Shown: positions 17,027-26,155 of the stretch, piece by piece | Layout: every line of letters starts with the position of its first letter | How positions within the stretch are numbered: the stretch's first letter is position 1 | From: JAUWPO01 sp965603285 | Lineage (GTDB): Bacteria; Chloroflexota; Anaerolineae; Anaerolineales; UBA4823 | Reading direction: 5' to 3' | Length of the DNA: 64,000 nt | Assembly (NCBI GenBank): GCA_965603285.1 | Contig: CBFDCK010000004.1 | Location: forward strand, 1 to 64,000 | Made by a program: the position numbers and the translations under genes | Notes under the pieces: generated by a model | What the model was told of the DNA's origin: nothing | The model's database searches: none | Seen by the model: the letters and a program-made list of their open reading frames with translations, nothing else

Positions 17027-18025
17027 ATGAATATGGTTCATATAGCTGTAGACGCTATGGGCGGCGACTACGCCCCCGAAGAGATAGTCGCCGGAGCAAT
17101 TCAGGGTGCACGAGACTTTAATTTGAGAGTGTCGCTAGTTGGTGACCCAGATGCAATCCGGTATGAATTATCGAGGGTTCAGATAGACAACCTGCAAATG
17201 GAAATTATTCCCGCCTGCGACGTGATCCACATGGACGAGAGTCCAGTAAATGCAGTTCGCTCCAAGCCAGATGCCTCAATCAATGTGGCTTGCCGAAAGG
17301 TAACTGAAGGGCATGCCGATGGCGTTCTGACAATGGGTCACACAGGAGCAGGTTTGATCGCCGCCATTTCCAACTTTGGGTGCATTCCAGGAGTGGAACG
17401 ACCAGCCGCAATAGTCCCCCTCCTGGGATTGAGAAAGGATGTTTACCTGATAGATGCGGGCGCAAACACCGAGGTGGGTCCCAAACAATTACTCCAGTTT
17501 GCATGCATGGGATCAGCTTACGCACACTATGCAGGCGGTATTGCTCACCCACGAATCGGCTTACTTTCAAATGGTTCTGAAGCAAGCAAAGGCAATAAGG
17601 TGGGGAGGGATGCTTATAAATTACTTGCTGCAGCCAAAAACATTCTATTTGAAGGTAACGTTGAGGGGCATACAATGTTGGCAAGCGATGTCAATGTGGT
17701 CGTCTGCGACGGCTTTGCGGGCAACGTGCTCTTTAAGACTATCGAAGGGGTAATTGCTGCTGTACTGGCTCAGGTTCAGGACATCCTGCCGCAGCTTTCT
17801 GCTGGGACGGCTTCCTTGCTACAGGATCATTTGGAGAATATACGCTCAATCAACGATTACGCCAGAATTGGAGCAGCCGCTCTGCTGGGTGTGCAGTTTC
17901 CGATGTTCATCGGACATGGTCGCAGCAAAGCCCTGGCAGTTCGCAACGGCATGGCTACTGCCAAGCGCATGATCACCTCGAACGTGGTGGGGGTAATTCG
18001 CAGGGAATATGAATCGTGTGTGTAA
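17027..18025 (+). CDS. plsX: Phosphate acyltransferase PlsX
   Basis: 332 aa, the typical length. PlsX converts acyl-ACP and phosphate to acyl-phosphate for phosphatidic acid synthesis by PlsY/PlsC. Signatures: IAVDAMGGDYAP at the N-terminus, GHTGAGLIAA, IDAGANTEVGPKQLLQFACMG, LLSNGSEASKGN and CDGFAGNVLFKT. It is a peripheral membrane enzyme. ATG at 17027 and 17033 are both possible; the first residues are not conserved enough to decide. Unusually, no fatty-acid synthesis genes (acpP, fabD, fabH) lie next to it; the following gene is XdhC-like. Confidence 0.95.
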   Translation: MNMVHIAVDAMGGDYAPEEIVAGAIQGARDFNLRVSLVGDPDAIRYELSRVQIDNLQMEIIPACDVIHMDESPVNAVRSKPDASINVACRKVTEGHADGVLTMGHTGAGLIAAISNFGCIPGVERPAAIVPLLGLRKDVYLIDAGANTEVGPKQLLQFACMGSAYAHYAGGIAHPRIGLLSNGSEASKGNKVGRDAYKLLAAAKNILFEGNVEGHTMLASDVNVVVCDGFAGNVLFKTIEGVIAAVLAQVQDILPQLSAGTASLLQDHLENIRSINDYARIGAAALLGVQFPMFIGHGRSKALAVRNGMATAKRMITSNVVGVIRREYESCV

Positions 18026-18104
18026 AGATGCTGCTGCCAATTGTTCATCACGGGTGCATATGCTGACTGAGGAAAAGATCATAATCGAGTAACCAATTGC
18101 CAAG

Positions 18105-19145
18105 ATGAGAGATGTGCTCGACAGCCTGGAAAAATGGCGTCAAAATAACGAGAAGATAGCGGTTGCGACCGTTGTAAAAACGTGGGGGTCGGCGCCGCGT
18201 CCGGTTGGTTCAAAACTTATCTTAACCCACGGCGGTAGCATCGCGGGCTCGGTGAGCGGTGGCTGCGTGGAAGGCGCGATCATCGACGAAGGCATATCGG
18301 TCCTGGATACGGGCAAATCCAGCTTGCTGACATTCCAGGTCGCCGACGAAGAGGCATGGGACGTGGGTCTGCCCTGCGGCGGCACGATTCAGGTTTTTGT
18401 GGAGCCTTTTTCCGCCCTGGATGGCATTTACGCCTCGTTGAAACAGCACTTAGAAAATCGCCAACCAATCGCAGTAGCCGGCACGCTGAAAGGTCCGCCC
18501 GAATATATCAACCGAAAATTGATCGTACTGGAGGACGGGCGCATCGAAGGGGATCTTAATATCCCCGGACAAACCAATCTTATCGTCAGCATCGCACTTG
18601 AGATGCTGGGAAAAGAGACCGGGGGGATACTGGATCTAGAAGAAACTTCGTTATTCATTGAAGTGTACCCGCCTACGCCGCGCCTGATAATCGTTGGAGC
18701 AGTTCACATAGCAGAAAAATTAGTGTCCATAGCCCGAACAGTTGGATTTGATACCATCGTGGTCGACCCACGGCGTGCATTCCTCACCCGTGACCGCTTC
18801 CCGCATGCCAGCGAAATGGTTCAAGCGTGGCCTTCAGAAGCCCTGCCGGGGATGGATCTCAACAACTCGGCATATATCGTCGTACTGTCGCACGACCCCA
18901 AGCTGGATGACCCCGCCCTGCAGGTTGCCCTCAGAAGTAAGGCGCGCTATGTGGGAGCCATTGGAAGCCGGCGCACCAATCAAAAGCAAATCGAACGTTT
19001 ACGTGCAGCAGGATTGACTGATGAGCAAATCGCACGCCTGCATGCGCCCATTGGTCTCGATATATGGGCGCGGCTTCCAGGTGAAATCGCGCTGAGCATC
19101 ATGGCTGAGGTTGTTCAAGTACGAAACAGCGTATCTCTCGCTTGA
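18105..19145 (+). CDS. XdhC/CoxI family protein
   Basis: 346 aa. The N-terminal XdhC_CoxI domain has ATVVKTWGSAPRPVGSKL and SVSGGCVEGAI, with LPCGGTIQVFVEP closing it. The C-terminal Rossmann-like XdhC_C domain has LIIVGAVHIAEKLVSIA and VGAIGSRRTNQKQ. These proteins assist insertion of sulfurated molybdenum cofactor into xanthine dehydrogenase or CO-dehydrogenase-type hydroxylases. The two halves are complete. No molybdo-hydroxylase subunit is in this window, so the client must be encoded elsewhere. The gene lies 79 bp after plsX on the same strand and may share its transcript. Confidence 0.9.
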   Translation: MRDVLDSLEKWRQNNEKIAVATVVKTWGSAPRPVGSKLILTHGGSIAGSVSGGCVEGAIIDEGISVLDTGKSSLLTFQVADEEAWDVGLPCGGTIQVFVEPFSALDGIYASLKQHLENRQPIAVAGTLKGPPEYINRKLIVLEDGRIEGDLNIPGQTNLIVSIALEMLGKETGGILDLEETSLFIEVYPPTPRLIIVGAVHIAEKLVSIARTVGFDTIVVDPRRAFLTRDRFPHASEMVQAWPSEALPGMDLNNSAYIVVLSHDPKLDDPALQVALRSKARYVGAIGSRRTNQKQIERLRAAGLTDEQIARLHAPIGLDIWARLPGEIALSIMAEVVQVRNSVSLA

Positions 19146-19304
19146 TGTTGGGTGAATAACTTGTTGGGTTCAGCCGATTACCAACCGTTGGTGCGCAGCA
19201 TACTGACTGTGCTGCTCTACGTGGACGATTTTTTCCTCAATAATCTAGAGCGCTTAGAAGAATTGGTCGGGTGTATTTATCCGCATCAGCCAATTCTAAG
19301 TAAC

Positions 19305-20609
19305 TCAATGTGAATAGTTACGCAGCGCGAGCGGTAAGAACACCAAATGCGGCGTAAAAAGCCGACCATGGATGTCCCGAAAAGCGGTGTTATTACGCAT
19401 GTGCTCCCAAGCTACAAAATAATTTGTAAGACCACCCGCCACTGCCGGATTGGTACGATCTGGATCCCCCGTATAGAGAGGTTTAATCTCTATTGGTTCT
19501 CCTTTTGTATTGTTGGGGAACACCATCTGGGCGAAAATACCGTAGGGTCCCGAAGAGTTGCTGTATTGCTGCATCCAGGTCACGAGATACTGCGTCCCAG
19601 ATATGTCACATGACACATCTGCATTAATCTCGTTAATGGGTGTGTTAAATAATAAATGGAGGCTGCCAGGGACGCCATCGCCGGAGATGTAGCGTACGTA
19701 GATATCCGGGAGGCGTGTAGAAGTCTTCGATTCCCAAGCTACCAAGAACTGATCCGCTTCTTTACAGGCAGCCACAGCCGGATAACCTTCATGGTAGGAC
19801 AATCCAGCGATGCTGAATTCATAAGGGGGTGCTCCTAATTTTACAAAATCACCCGTCAAGCGGACACCGTATATATCCAAACTGCTCTTTCCCACATCCC
19901 ATACCACCAGGTACTCGTTGCGTTTCAAATTGTAGGCCACATCTGGGGAATCACGATACTCCGCTCCTGTTGAGATTATCTGAGGATATCCCGGTGGGGG
20001 GAAGGAGCCATCGGAAGCTTTGATCCGAATGCCATCAATTTCAGAGGATGTGCCGGATTTATCAGCCCAAACCACCAGGAACTCCCTCATAGTTTCTGCA
20101 TAAGCCACTTTTGGGTGCCACTGGTTGGTGTAATATGGGCAAATTTTGAATTCGATTGGATTTGGAATTGTATCATCCCAATGGATGAATCGACCGGAAA
20201 GATCCCAGTTGCTCCCATCGCCATTAAGATCATGCATCCATACTACCAAAAACCGGTCATTGATCGGGTCATAATCCACAGCGGGTTCACGCCGGATTTT
20301 TGAACCCGTAGCAATGGGAAAAGGACTGGGGCCAACAAACTTACCGTCGCCAGTAATACGCTGACCATAAATGCCATCCGGGTTTCGCCATACGACGAGG
20401 TATCCTCGGTGCTTCCTGCTGTAGGCTACGGCAGGTTCGTATTGCAAATTATCAACGGCCGAGATAACAATCTCGTTGCCAATCAGGTGAGAGCCTGGTT
20501 CCAAAGGGGCTCCAGTTTCGGAGAACTCCGCGTGCACTGCACCACCCGTCACCCCTAGAAAGAAAGTGACTGCAACCAGGATGAGGACAAAAGCTCTTTG
20601 TATTGACAC
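19305..20609 (-). CDS. Secreted seven-repeat protein, probable beta-propeller
   Basis: 434 aa, GTG start with GGAGG 8 nt upstream. A signal peptide (~1-27, ending AVHA) is followed by seven ~50-residue repeats whose cores read EPAVAYxxxxxGYLVVW, EPAVDY..FLVVW, HPKVAY..FLVVW, SPDVAY..YLVVW, YPAVAA..FLVAW, NADVSC..YLVTW and NPAVAG..YFVAW. Seven such units suit a closed seven-bladed propeller. The C-terminus VFLPLALRNYSH resembles the short LPLxLxN tails I associate with secreted Chloroflexota proteins; a sorting role is a guess. Function unknown, perhaps surface binding. It is convergent with the XdhC-like gene. Confidence 0.75.
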   Translation of the reverse strand: MSIQRAFVLILVAVTFFLGVTGGAVHAEFSETGAPLEPGSHLIGNEIVISAVDNLQYEPAVAYSRKHRGYLVVWRNPDGIYGQRITGDGKFVGPSPFPIATGSKIRREPAVDYDPINDRFLVVWMHDLNGDGSNWDLSGRFIHWDDTIPNPIEFKICPYYTNQWHPKVAYAETMREFLVVWADKSGTSSEIDGIRIKASDGSFPPPGYPQIISTGAEYRDSPDVAYNLKRNEYLVVWDVGKSSLDIYGVRLTGDFVKLGAPPYEFSIAGLSYHEGYPAVAACKEADQFLVAWESKTSTRLPDIYVRYISGDGVPGSLHLLFNTPINEINADVSCDISGTQYLVTWMQQYSNSSGPYGIFAQMVFPNNTKGEPIEIKPLYTGDPDRTNPAVAGGLTNYFVAWEHMRNNTAFRDIHGRLFTPHLVFLPLALRNYSH

Positions 20610-21201
20610 CCGATCCTCCCATGTGAAATTAGGTGTGAGACAAATTGGTCGGGTCGAACCCTACACTTTAACATTCTATGTGTCAAGGGGAGATGAAGAA
20701 AAGCGTAAAGTTTACAAATCTTCATTTATAATTTCTGTTTTTTGTACTACGCTGGAAACATCATTTTACATTCAGCGGGTAAAAAGTCAAGTGGGCTCCC
20801 ACCCAGCAACTTTAATTCAGCATTCACATCCAAACATATAGACTTGTGATTACCAGATGATTATCAGTATTCTGTCAACCCTTTGTATATAAGTAATTTC
20901 TTGGTAACTTGAGTAGTCAGCAATTTATTCCACCATGATAATATTTCGTCCCATATTTTTAAAATCCAGACGTATACTTCGTTTTTAAACCGTCAGGGCA
21001 GAAAGTATCGATAAGGAATTCTATGTGCTTAAATGGTTTGTATATAGCTCAAAGCTGCTCTAAGTCGAGGGAGCAAATATGGTCTTGGTCAGCAAGTCCG
21101 GCAATAACAGTGCCGGTGTAATTCTACCGAAAACCGCACCCAGAACACCCAGCTACATCTGACGATATATATAACCACGAAGTCACTAAACCTCAGGATG
21201 T
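20610..21201. other. Intergenic region, 592 bp, no gene seen
   Basis: AT-rich stretch between comEC and the secreted repeat protein, both on the minus strand. It must hold the promoter of the repeat protein, but I see no convincing hexamer pair. A 6-bp hairpin CCGGCA/TGCCGG (21098-21116) lies 85 bp past the comEC stop without a T-run. No ORF with a ribosome site stands out. Confidence 0.5.
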
Positions 21202-23607
21202 CTAACGCCTCTCAACTTCCACCCACATCTGCTCACCATCTGTGCTCAGGTGAATCCAGCCATCCAAGTCTGTTCGCAGCAGAGAGTAGCCCGCCACTGC
21301 TTCCAAGGTCTCTGGTGCGGGCAGACCATCCCGGTCGTCTGCGGCAACGCTGAGCACAACCAACTGCGGATTCCATCTATCGATCCATTCCGGCGGGTTA
21401 AGCGGGGCGTAACCGCTTTCTGCCAAGAGCAGGACTGCGACCGGTACCAGGTCCGGGTCGTTTTGCAGCTCCTCCATACTCTCGAAATCCAATCCAATTG
21501 GCAAGAGCGTTCTAAAGTCCCCCCACTCCAACAATAATACCGCCCCGCGACTCCCGGCTGAAAGCACTTGTAGTCTGGCGCCTTCACCAAGCTCCAACGC
21601 GTGTCCCGGAAGAGCCGGGATTACAAGGGTTTTAGATTCAGCCAACACCTTGCGTAGCTCGCGTGCACTGTGAGTGCCGGCAGTCGGACCTGCCCATAGG
21701 ACATTATGGGGAGGGAAACGCTCTAGCGTGCGCGGCAGGGCTGCTATCTGCCCATCCCCGGCGGCTACCACAACGAGGAAATCAAGCTGGCGGTGAGTGA
21801 TCGGCAGGCGCCGACCCAATCCATCTGATAATTTGCTCGGGCTGGGTCCTCCATCGACCAACAGGGTCCTTCCGGTGGGGGTCTGGATCAGCAGTGCATC
21901 CCCACTGCCTACATCAATAAAAGTCAGGTGCAGCCGACCATCTGGTACGGTCAGGGCAGCCCGCCAGACCAGTAATGCCAATATACCCATGACTGCCAGG
22001 GTCGCGGTAGGCAAGAACGTGAATGTCGATGACTGATCCCCGGTCTTTTCAGCGACCCATTCTTGAATACGTTCTCCAAAAAAGGTCCAGGTGAAGAGCA
22101 CAAGATAGAAAAGGATCAACCAGTGAAGCGATATTTCCCCCAATGCCATGACTCGACCCGGTATGCGGTCAAACAGCTCGATAATCCGGATGGTATACGC
22201 AACGAATGGCCACGCCAGCAAAGACGCCAGTTGACCGAGCGGTGGATGGATCAAACCCAGGATCACGGCCAAACCGCCTAAAATCATCACCGCGGGCTGT
22301 GCAGGCAGAATGGCAGGATTTGCAAGCAGTAAGACCAGCGAAAGGCGCTGAAAATGGTATATCATCACCGGCAAGACGGTCAGCATCGCCGCAAAGGTGA
22401 ACAGGAAATACTCGCTCACCGGTCTTGTCAAACGCTGCGCAGTAGTATCCGGAATTATCCGGGAAGTTAGTCTTATAAAGACATTTGAAAGCGGCTCTGC
22501 ATACAACAGCAGTCCTAAGGTCGCCATGAAGGATAGCTGAAAACCTACGTCCCAGATGACATCAGGGTTAAAGAGCGCCATCAGAGCTGCCACAAAGGTC
22601 AGCGTGTTGAGCCCATCCTGACGGCGCCCTACAAGTGCTGCAAGTAGAGAAAGACCACCCATAATGGCGGCGCGCACTACCGCAGCATCAGCGCCCACCA
22701 GCACAGCATAGATTGCGATCACGACAGCCGCCATACCCGCCGCCAGGAAACGCCGGCGCCCTCTGAACAGGAGGTTAAAAAGGAACACAAAAAAAGCGGA
22801 TAAGATCGCTATGTTAAATCCTGAGATCGCAATAATATGAGCGGTTCCTGTGTTTCTAAATGCGTCTTGGACATTTTCGGGGATTCCAGTCTCAACACCG
22901 AGCAGTATCCCGGCCATCAAGGAGGCTTCCGGATCAGGAAACAGGCGGTAAACAGTCTCAAGGGAGCGTTCCCTTAATCCATATACCAGTGTATAGAATG
23001 AGCTGCCCTGACCACGCAGCAGTAGTCTAGCGCGAGCGCGCGGCATGTATGAATATATCCCCTGCCGTTTCAGGTAACTGCGATAGGAGAAGTCCTCATC
23101 CTCAGGTGGGGTTTCCAACTCACCTTGCAGCCTAACACGGTCGCCATAATGCCACTTACCGCCTGGAGAGATTCTGGCTAATAACAAACCTCCAACAGGG
23201 GTGAAGAGCAGTTCGCCTACCGGGTGGAGCCGCTCCACTCGGAGACGCAGGTTGGTATATCTATCATGCGCATCTGGCTGTTCGACCAATACACCCTCGA
23301 CGATGAATTCCTGCCCAGAATCGTTGTGCCAGGCAATAAAATCAGGGCTCAACTCGGGTTGAGCGAGTTGGTAGCGTGCCCCTCCAAGAGTCAAGGGGAT
23401 AAGGAGCAAGAGATAGGGGAAGGGGAGGCTCAGTGAAGAAGGAACACGTTCAAGAAGATGGGGAAAACGCCGTACGAGGAGAAACCACACGAGTACCAGC
23501 ACCAGGAAAAAACCGGTGAGTAAAAGCCAAGTCGTAAAAGACCAATTCAGAAACTCTCCCAGCAATATCCCGCCCAGAAATGCCAGTGAGAGCCAGAACA
23601 GCGGCAT
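21202..23607 (-). CDS. comEC: ComEC/Rec2 family DNA-uptake channel
   Basis: 801 aa. ComEC forms the inner-membrane channel that passes single-stranded DNA in natural transformation. N-terminal membrane segments come first, then an OB-like DUF4131 region (~85-190) and the competence domain (~225-500), with GIPENVQDAFRNTGTAHIIAISGFNI as its entry helix (quoted in part: TGTAHIIAISGFN). A C-terminal metallo-beta-lactamase-like domain follows (FIDVGSGDALLIQTPTG, LVDGGPSPSK). The usual nuclease HxHxDH motif is not evident after LVDGGP, so this third domain may be non-catalytic. Complete length, single gene, no other com genes nearby; transformability is not shown. Confidence 0.92.
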   Translation of the reverse strand: MPLFWLSLAFLGGILLGEFLNWSFTTWLLLTGFFLVLVLVWFLLVRRFPHLLERVPSSLSLPFPYLLLLIPLTLGGARYQLAQPELSPDFIAWHNDSGQEFIVEGVLVEQPDAHDRYTNLRLRVERLHPVGELLFTPVGGLLLARISPGGKWHYGDRVRLQGELETPPEDEDFSYRSYLKRQGIYSYMPRARARLLLRGQGSSFYTLVYGLRERSLETVYRLFPDPEASLMAGILLGVETGIPENVQDAFRNTGTAHIIAISGFNIAILSAFFVFLFNLLFRGRRRFLAAGMAAVVIAIYAVLVGADAAVVRAAIMGGLSLLAALVGRRQDGLNTLTFVAALMALFNPDVIWDVGFQLSFMATLGLLLYAEPLSNVFIRLTSRIIPDTTAQRLTRPVSEYFLFTFAAMLTVLPVMIYHFQRLSLVLLLANPAILPAQPAVMILGGLAVILGLIHPPLGQLASLLAWPFVAYTIRIIELFDRIPGRVMALGEISLHWLILFYLVLFTWTFFGERIQEWVAEKTGDQSSTFTFLPTATLAVMGILALLVWRAALTVPDGRLHLTFIDVGSGDALLIQTPTGRTLLVDGGPSPSKLSDGLGRRLPITHRQLDFLVVVAAGDGQIAALPRTLERFPPHNVLWAGPTAGTHSARELRKVLAESKTLVIPALPGHALELGEGARLQVLSAGSRGAVLLLEWGDFRTLLPIGLDFESMEELQNDPDLVPVAVLLLAESGYAPLNPPEWIDRWNPQLVVLSVAADDRDGLPAPETLEAVAGYSLLRTDLDGWIHLSTDGEQMWVEVERR

Positions 23608-23896
23608 AGTATGGCTCCGTTATTTTCTGCAGTTATTTGTTTTTAATGACTCCATGATGGCAAAATATCATGGACTGCTAGATTGTACCAAAAGGTAGTC
23701 TGGTATTATTAGATAAGTGTCCGATTTTCCGGCTTAAGCAATGTTATATTAACAATATCAGAAGCAACAAGAGAGCATGGTAAATCTTTGACAAATTGAA
23801 TATACTATAGGACAGCGTGACCAAGAAAATGCAAAGCAACTTATTGTCAACCTAACTAAATAAATTTTTGTTTATCCAGACATTTGGAGGATAGCC

Positions 23897-24595
23897 TTGA
23901 CACTCATATTACTTGTCGACGACGAACCTTTAATCACAGACTCGCTCTCGTACAGCTTAAAGCGCGAGGGGTTTGAGGTTGAAATGGTTACGGACGGTCT
24001 TTCAGCGTTAGAAGCAGTCGAGAGACTCAATCCCGACTTGATTGTGTTGGACCTGATGCTGCCGGATATCAGTGGTTTCGAAGTATGCCGCCGCCTGCGT
24101 TCAACCACCAACACACCCGTCATTATGCTTACAGCCCGGGGTGAGGAAATTGACCGGGTTCTTGGACTGGAAGTGGGCGCTGATGATTACCTGGCAAAAC
24201 CTTTTTCTTTCCGCGAGCTGCTGGCGCGCATCCAAGCTACCCTACGGCGGGTGGCATTGGATCGTCAATCTACGGACGCAGATGTGATGGCACTCAGACA
24301 GTTGAGTCTGGATCCAACTGCGAGGCGTGTTTTTAAAAATGATGAGGAACTTCAGCTCTCGGCGCGCGAATTTGAACTGCTGGAAATGCTGATGAAAAAC
24401 GCCGGGCGTGCCATGAGTCGCGACGATCTTCTCAAACTAGTTTGGGGAGAAGAGTGGGTTGGCGATTCCCGTACACTGGATGTCCACATCCGCTGGCTGC
24501 GGCTGAAGATTGAAGATGATCCTGCCAGCCCCAAGTATATCCAGACCGTCCGCGGCTACGGATATCGCTTCGCGGGTCCCGAGGAACTATCCTGA
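23897..24595 (+). CDS. OmpR/PhoB-family response regulator
   Basis: 232 aa, with an N-terminal receiver (acidic pair D8-D9, phosphoacceptor D52 in LDLMLPDISG, K101 in AKPFS) and a C-terminal winged-helix DNA-binding domain ending in TVRGYGYRF. The start is TTG at 23897 with GGAGG at 23886-23890. It pairs with the histidine kinase whose reading frame begins in its stop codon. The 289-bp divergent gap toward comEC should contain its promoter; TTGACA at 23788 has no -10 at normal spacing. The regulon cannot be inferred from the sequence. Confidence 0.95.
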   Translation: MTLILLVDDEPLITDSLSYSLKREGFEVEMVTDGLSALEAVERLNPDLIVLDLMLPDISGFEVCRRLRSTTNTPVIMLTARGEEIDRVLGLEVGADDYLAKPFSFRELLARIQATLRRVALDRQSTDADVMALRQLSLDPTARRVFKNDEELQLSAREFELLEMLMKNAGRAMSRDDLLKLVWGEEWVGDSRTLDVHIRWLRLKIEDDPASPKYIQTVRGYGYRFAGPEELS

Positions 24596-26037
24596 AACTT
24601 CCAAAAACACTAAGTGCGCGCCTGGTAATATCCCACCTGCTAGTAGCCCTGGTCAGCATCATCCTATTGGCTGGCTTCGCCGGCAGGACCATTTATCAGG
24701 CTTCCATTGCTGAGGCCGAACACGCTCTGCAAGATTTGGCTTTTGCGGCCGGCAACGCTTTGGAACTCCCCATTCAGGAACTTCGAGCGGGAAGGGTAGA
24801 TGCCAACTTTATCCAGGGTATGTTGTTCCAGATGTTCGCTGATAACCCTGATATGAGCTTCACGGTGTATCAGCCCGATGGAACTCCACTTGTTGACAGC
24901 AGCGCATCTTTACCTCCCAAAGCCAATCGTAAGAACGCACCTGAAGTTTGGGGGTCCCTGCAGAGCGACACCGGAAGAGGGGTCGCTTTTCGCCAGAATT
25001 CGAGTGGTAAGCGAACTATGTACATGGCCGTATTAGTGCAGCGTGAGATCGAAGTTACGGCGATACTGCGTCTCGGATTGCCTATGGAACCCGCCCAGGC
25101 TGCCGCCCAACGCTCCATTGCACTCCTGCTGCTTGTTTCTGTAGTGATCGCCTCCGGAGTCAGCCTGTTCGGCTGGCTGTTGGCGAACAACATGGCGCGA
25201 CCAATACAAGTCCTGACCAAAGCAGTCGAAAATATGGAGCAAGGCGATTTAGGAGTGCGGGTAGAACCTTCCGGAACATATGAAATGCACCGGTTAGCGG
25301 TTGCCTTCAACAAGATGGCAAGCCGCCTGCAATCCAATGTAAATGATCTGCGCGCTTTCGTCGCCAACGCCAGTCACGAACTGCGCACACCTCTAACTGT
25401 AGTCAAGCTGCGGGCTGAATCCCTGCAAGACGGCGCGCTGGAAGATCCCGATGTGGCAGGTCGCTTCCTTGAAGAAATTGAATGTGAAGTGGATCGCTTG
25501 GTTCGTATGGTGAATGACATGCTCGACCTCTCCCGTATGGAAGCGGGGATGGATGCCGACCAGCCCGTTTTGCTCGACTTGAGCACAATCGCATCGGAGG
25601 TATACGAGACATTTGAGATGCGTGCTGAACATGCTGATTTGACCCTGGAGTGTGATATTCAACCCGACTTAGCGCCTGTATTGGGTAGCGAGGATCAACT
25701 TCGACGTGTGCTCTACAATTTGCTGGATAACGCTATCAAGTACACCCCCAGCGGCGGAAGAGTAATCTTAATCATGCAACCCGGTCTTAAAGAAAAAACT
25801 GTGCGCATCGCGGTCCAGGACAACGGGCCAGGCATAGCCTCAGAACATCTGCCTCATATATTCGAACGATTCTACCGCGTTGAAAAGTCGCCTGGAAGTT
25901 CCAGCGCTGTGCGAGGCAGCGGTTTAGGATTGGCGATTGCCAAATCGATTGTGGAAAGCCACGGGGGAGAAACCGGAGTAACCAGTCAGTTAGACACAGG
26001 TACAACTTTCTGGGCTGATTTACCAACTCAGGAGTAA
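24592..26037 (+). CDS. Sensor histidine kinase, probable CTG start
   Basis: Starting at TTG 24667 would cut off half of the first membrane helix. Reading back in frame gives LKLPKTLSARLVISHLLVAL before it, and the first codon, CTG at 24592, overlaps the regulator stop (CTGA) with GAGGA 6 nt upstream (24581-24585). I therefore choose 24592 (481 aa). Domains: TM1 (~10-30), an extracytoplasmic sensor (~31-170), TM2 (~172-195), HAMP (~200-250), HisKA with SHELRTP (H262), and HATPase with DNAIKYTP, DNGPGI and GSGLGLAI. It phosphorylates the adjacent regulator. The sensor domain resembles nothing I can name. Convergent with the crotonase gene. Confidence 0.85.
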   Translation: MKLPKTLSARLVISHLLVALVSIILLAGFAGRTIYQASIAEAEHALQDLAFAAGNALELPIQELRAGRVDANFIQGMLFQMFADNPDMSFTVYQPDGTPLVDSSASLPPKANRKNAPEVWGSLQSDTGRGVAFRQNSSGKRTMYMAVLVQREIEVTAILRLGLPMEPAQAAAQRSIALLLLVSVVIASGVSLFGWLLANNMARPIQVLTKAVENMEQGDLGVRVEPSGTYEMHRLAVAFNKMASRLQSNVNDLRAFVANASHELRTPLTVVKLRAESLQDGALEDPDVAGRFLEEIECEVDRLVRMVNDMLDLSRMEAGMDADQPVLLDLSTIASEVYETFEMRAEHADLTLECDIQPDLAPVLGSEDQLRRVLYNLLDNAIKYTPSGGRVILIMQPGLKEKTVRIAVQDNGPGIASEHLPHIFERFYRVEKSPGSSSAVRGSGLGLAIAKSIVESHGGETGVTSQLDTGTTFWADLPTQE

Positions 26038-26155
26038 TTCCTTCCCTGCGCTACGGACCTGCTTACGGTCACACATCGTTCACGTCGAGGATTGACGCAC
26101 AGCAATGCAAGCGAATCCGATTTTCAAAGAGCTTTGACCAAATCACCAAATATTA

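Noticed and set aside
23788..23811. TTGACA followed by TATACT as a promoter for the response regulator
   Set aside because: The spacing is only 7 bp, far from the 16-18 bp a sigma-70 promoter needs.
24510..24713. ORF between regulator and kinase in a third frame
   Set aside because: It overlaps both well-supported genes, and its sequence shows no domain or start signal.
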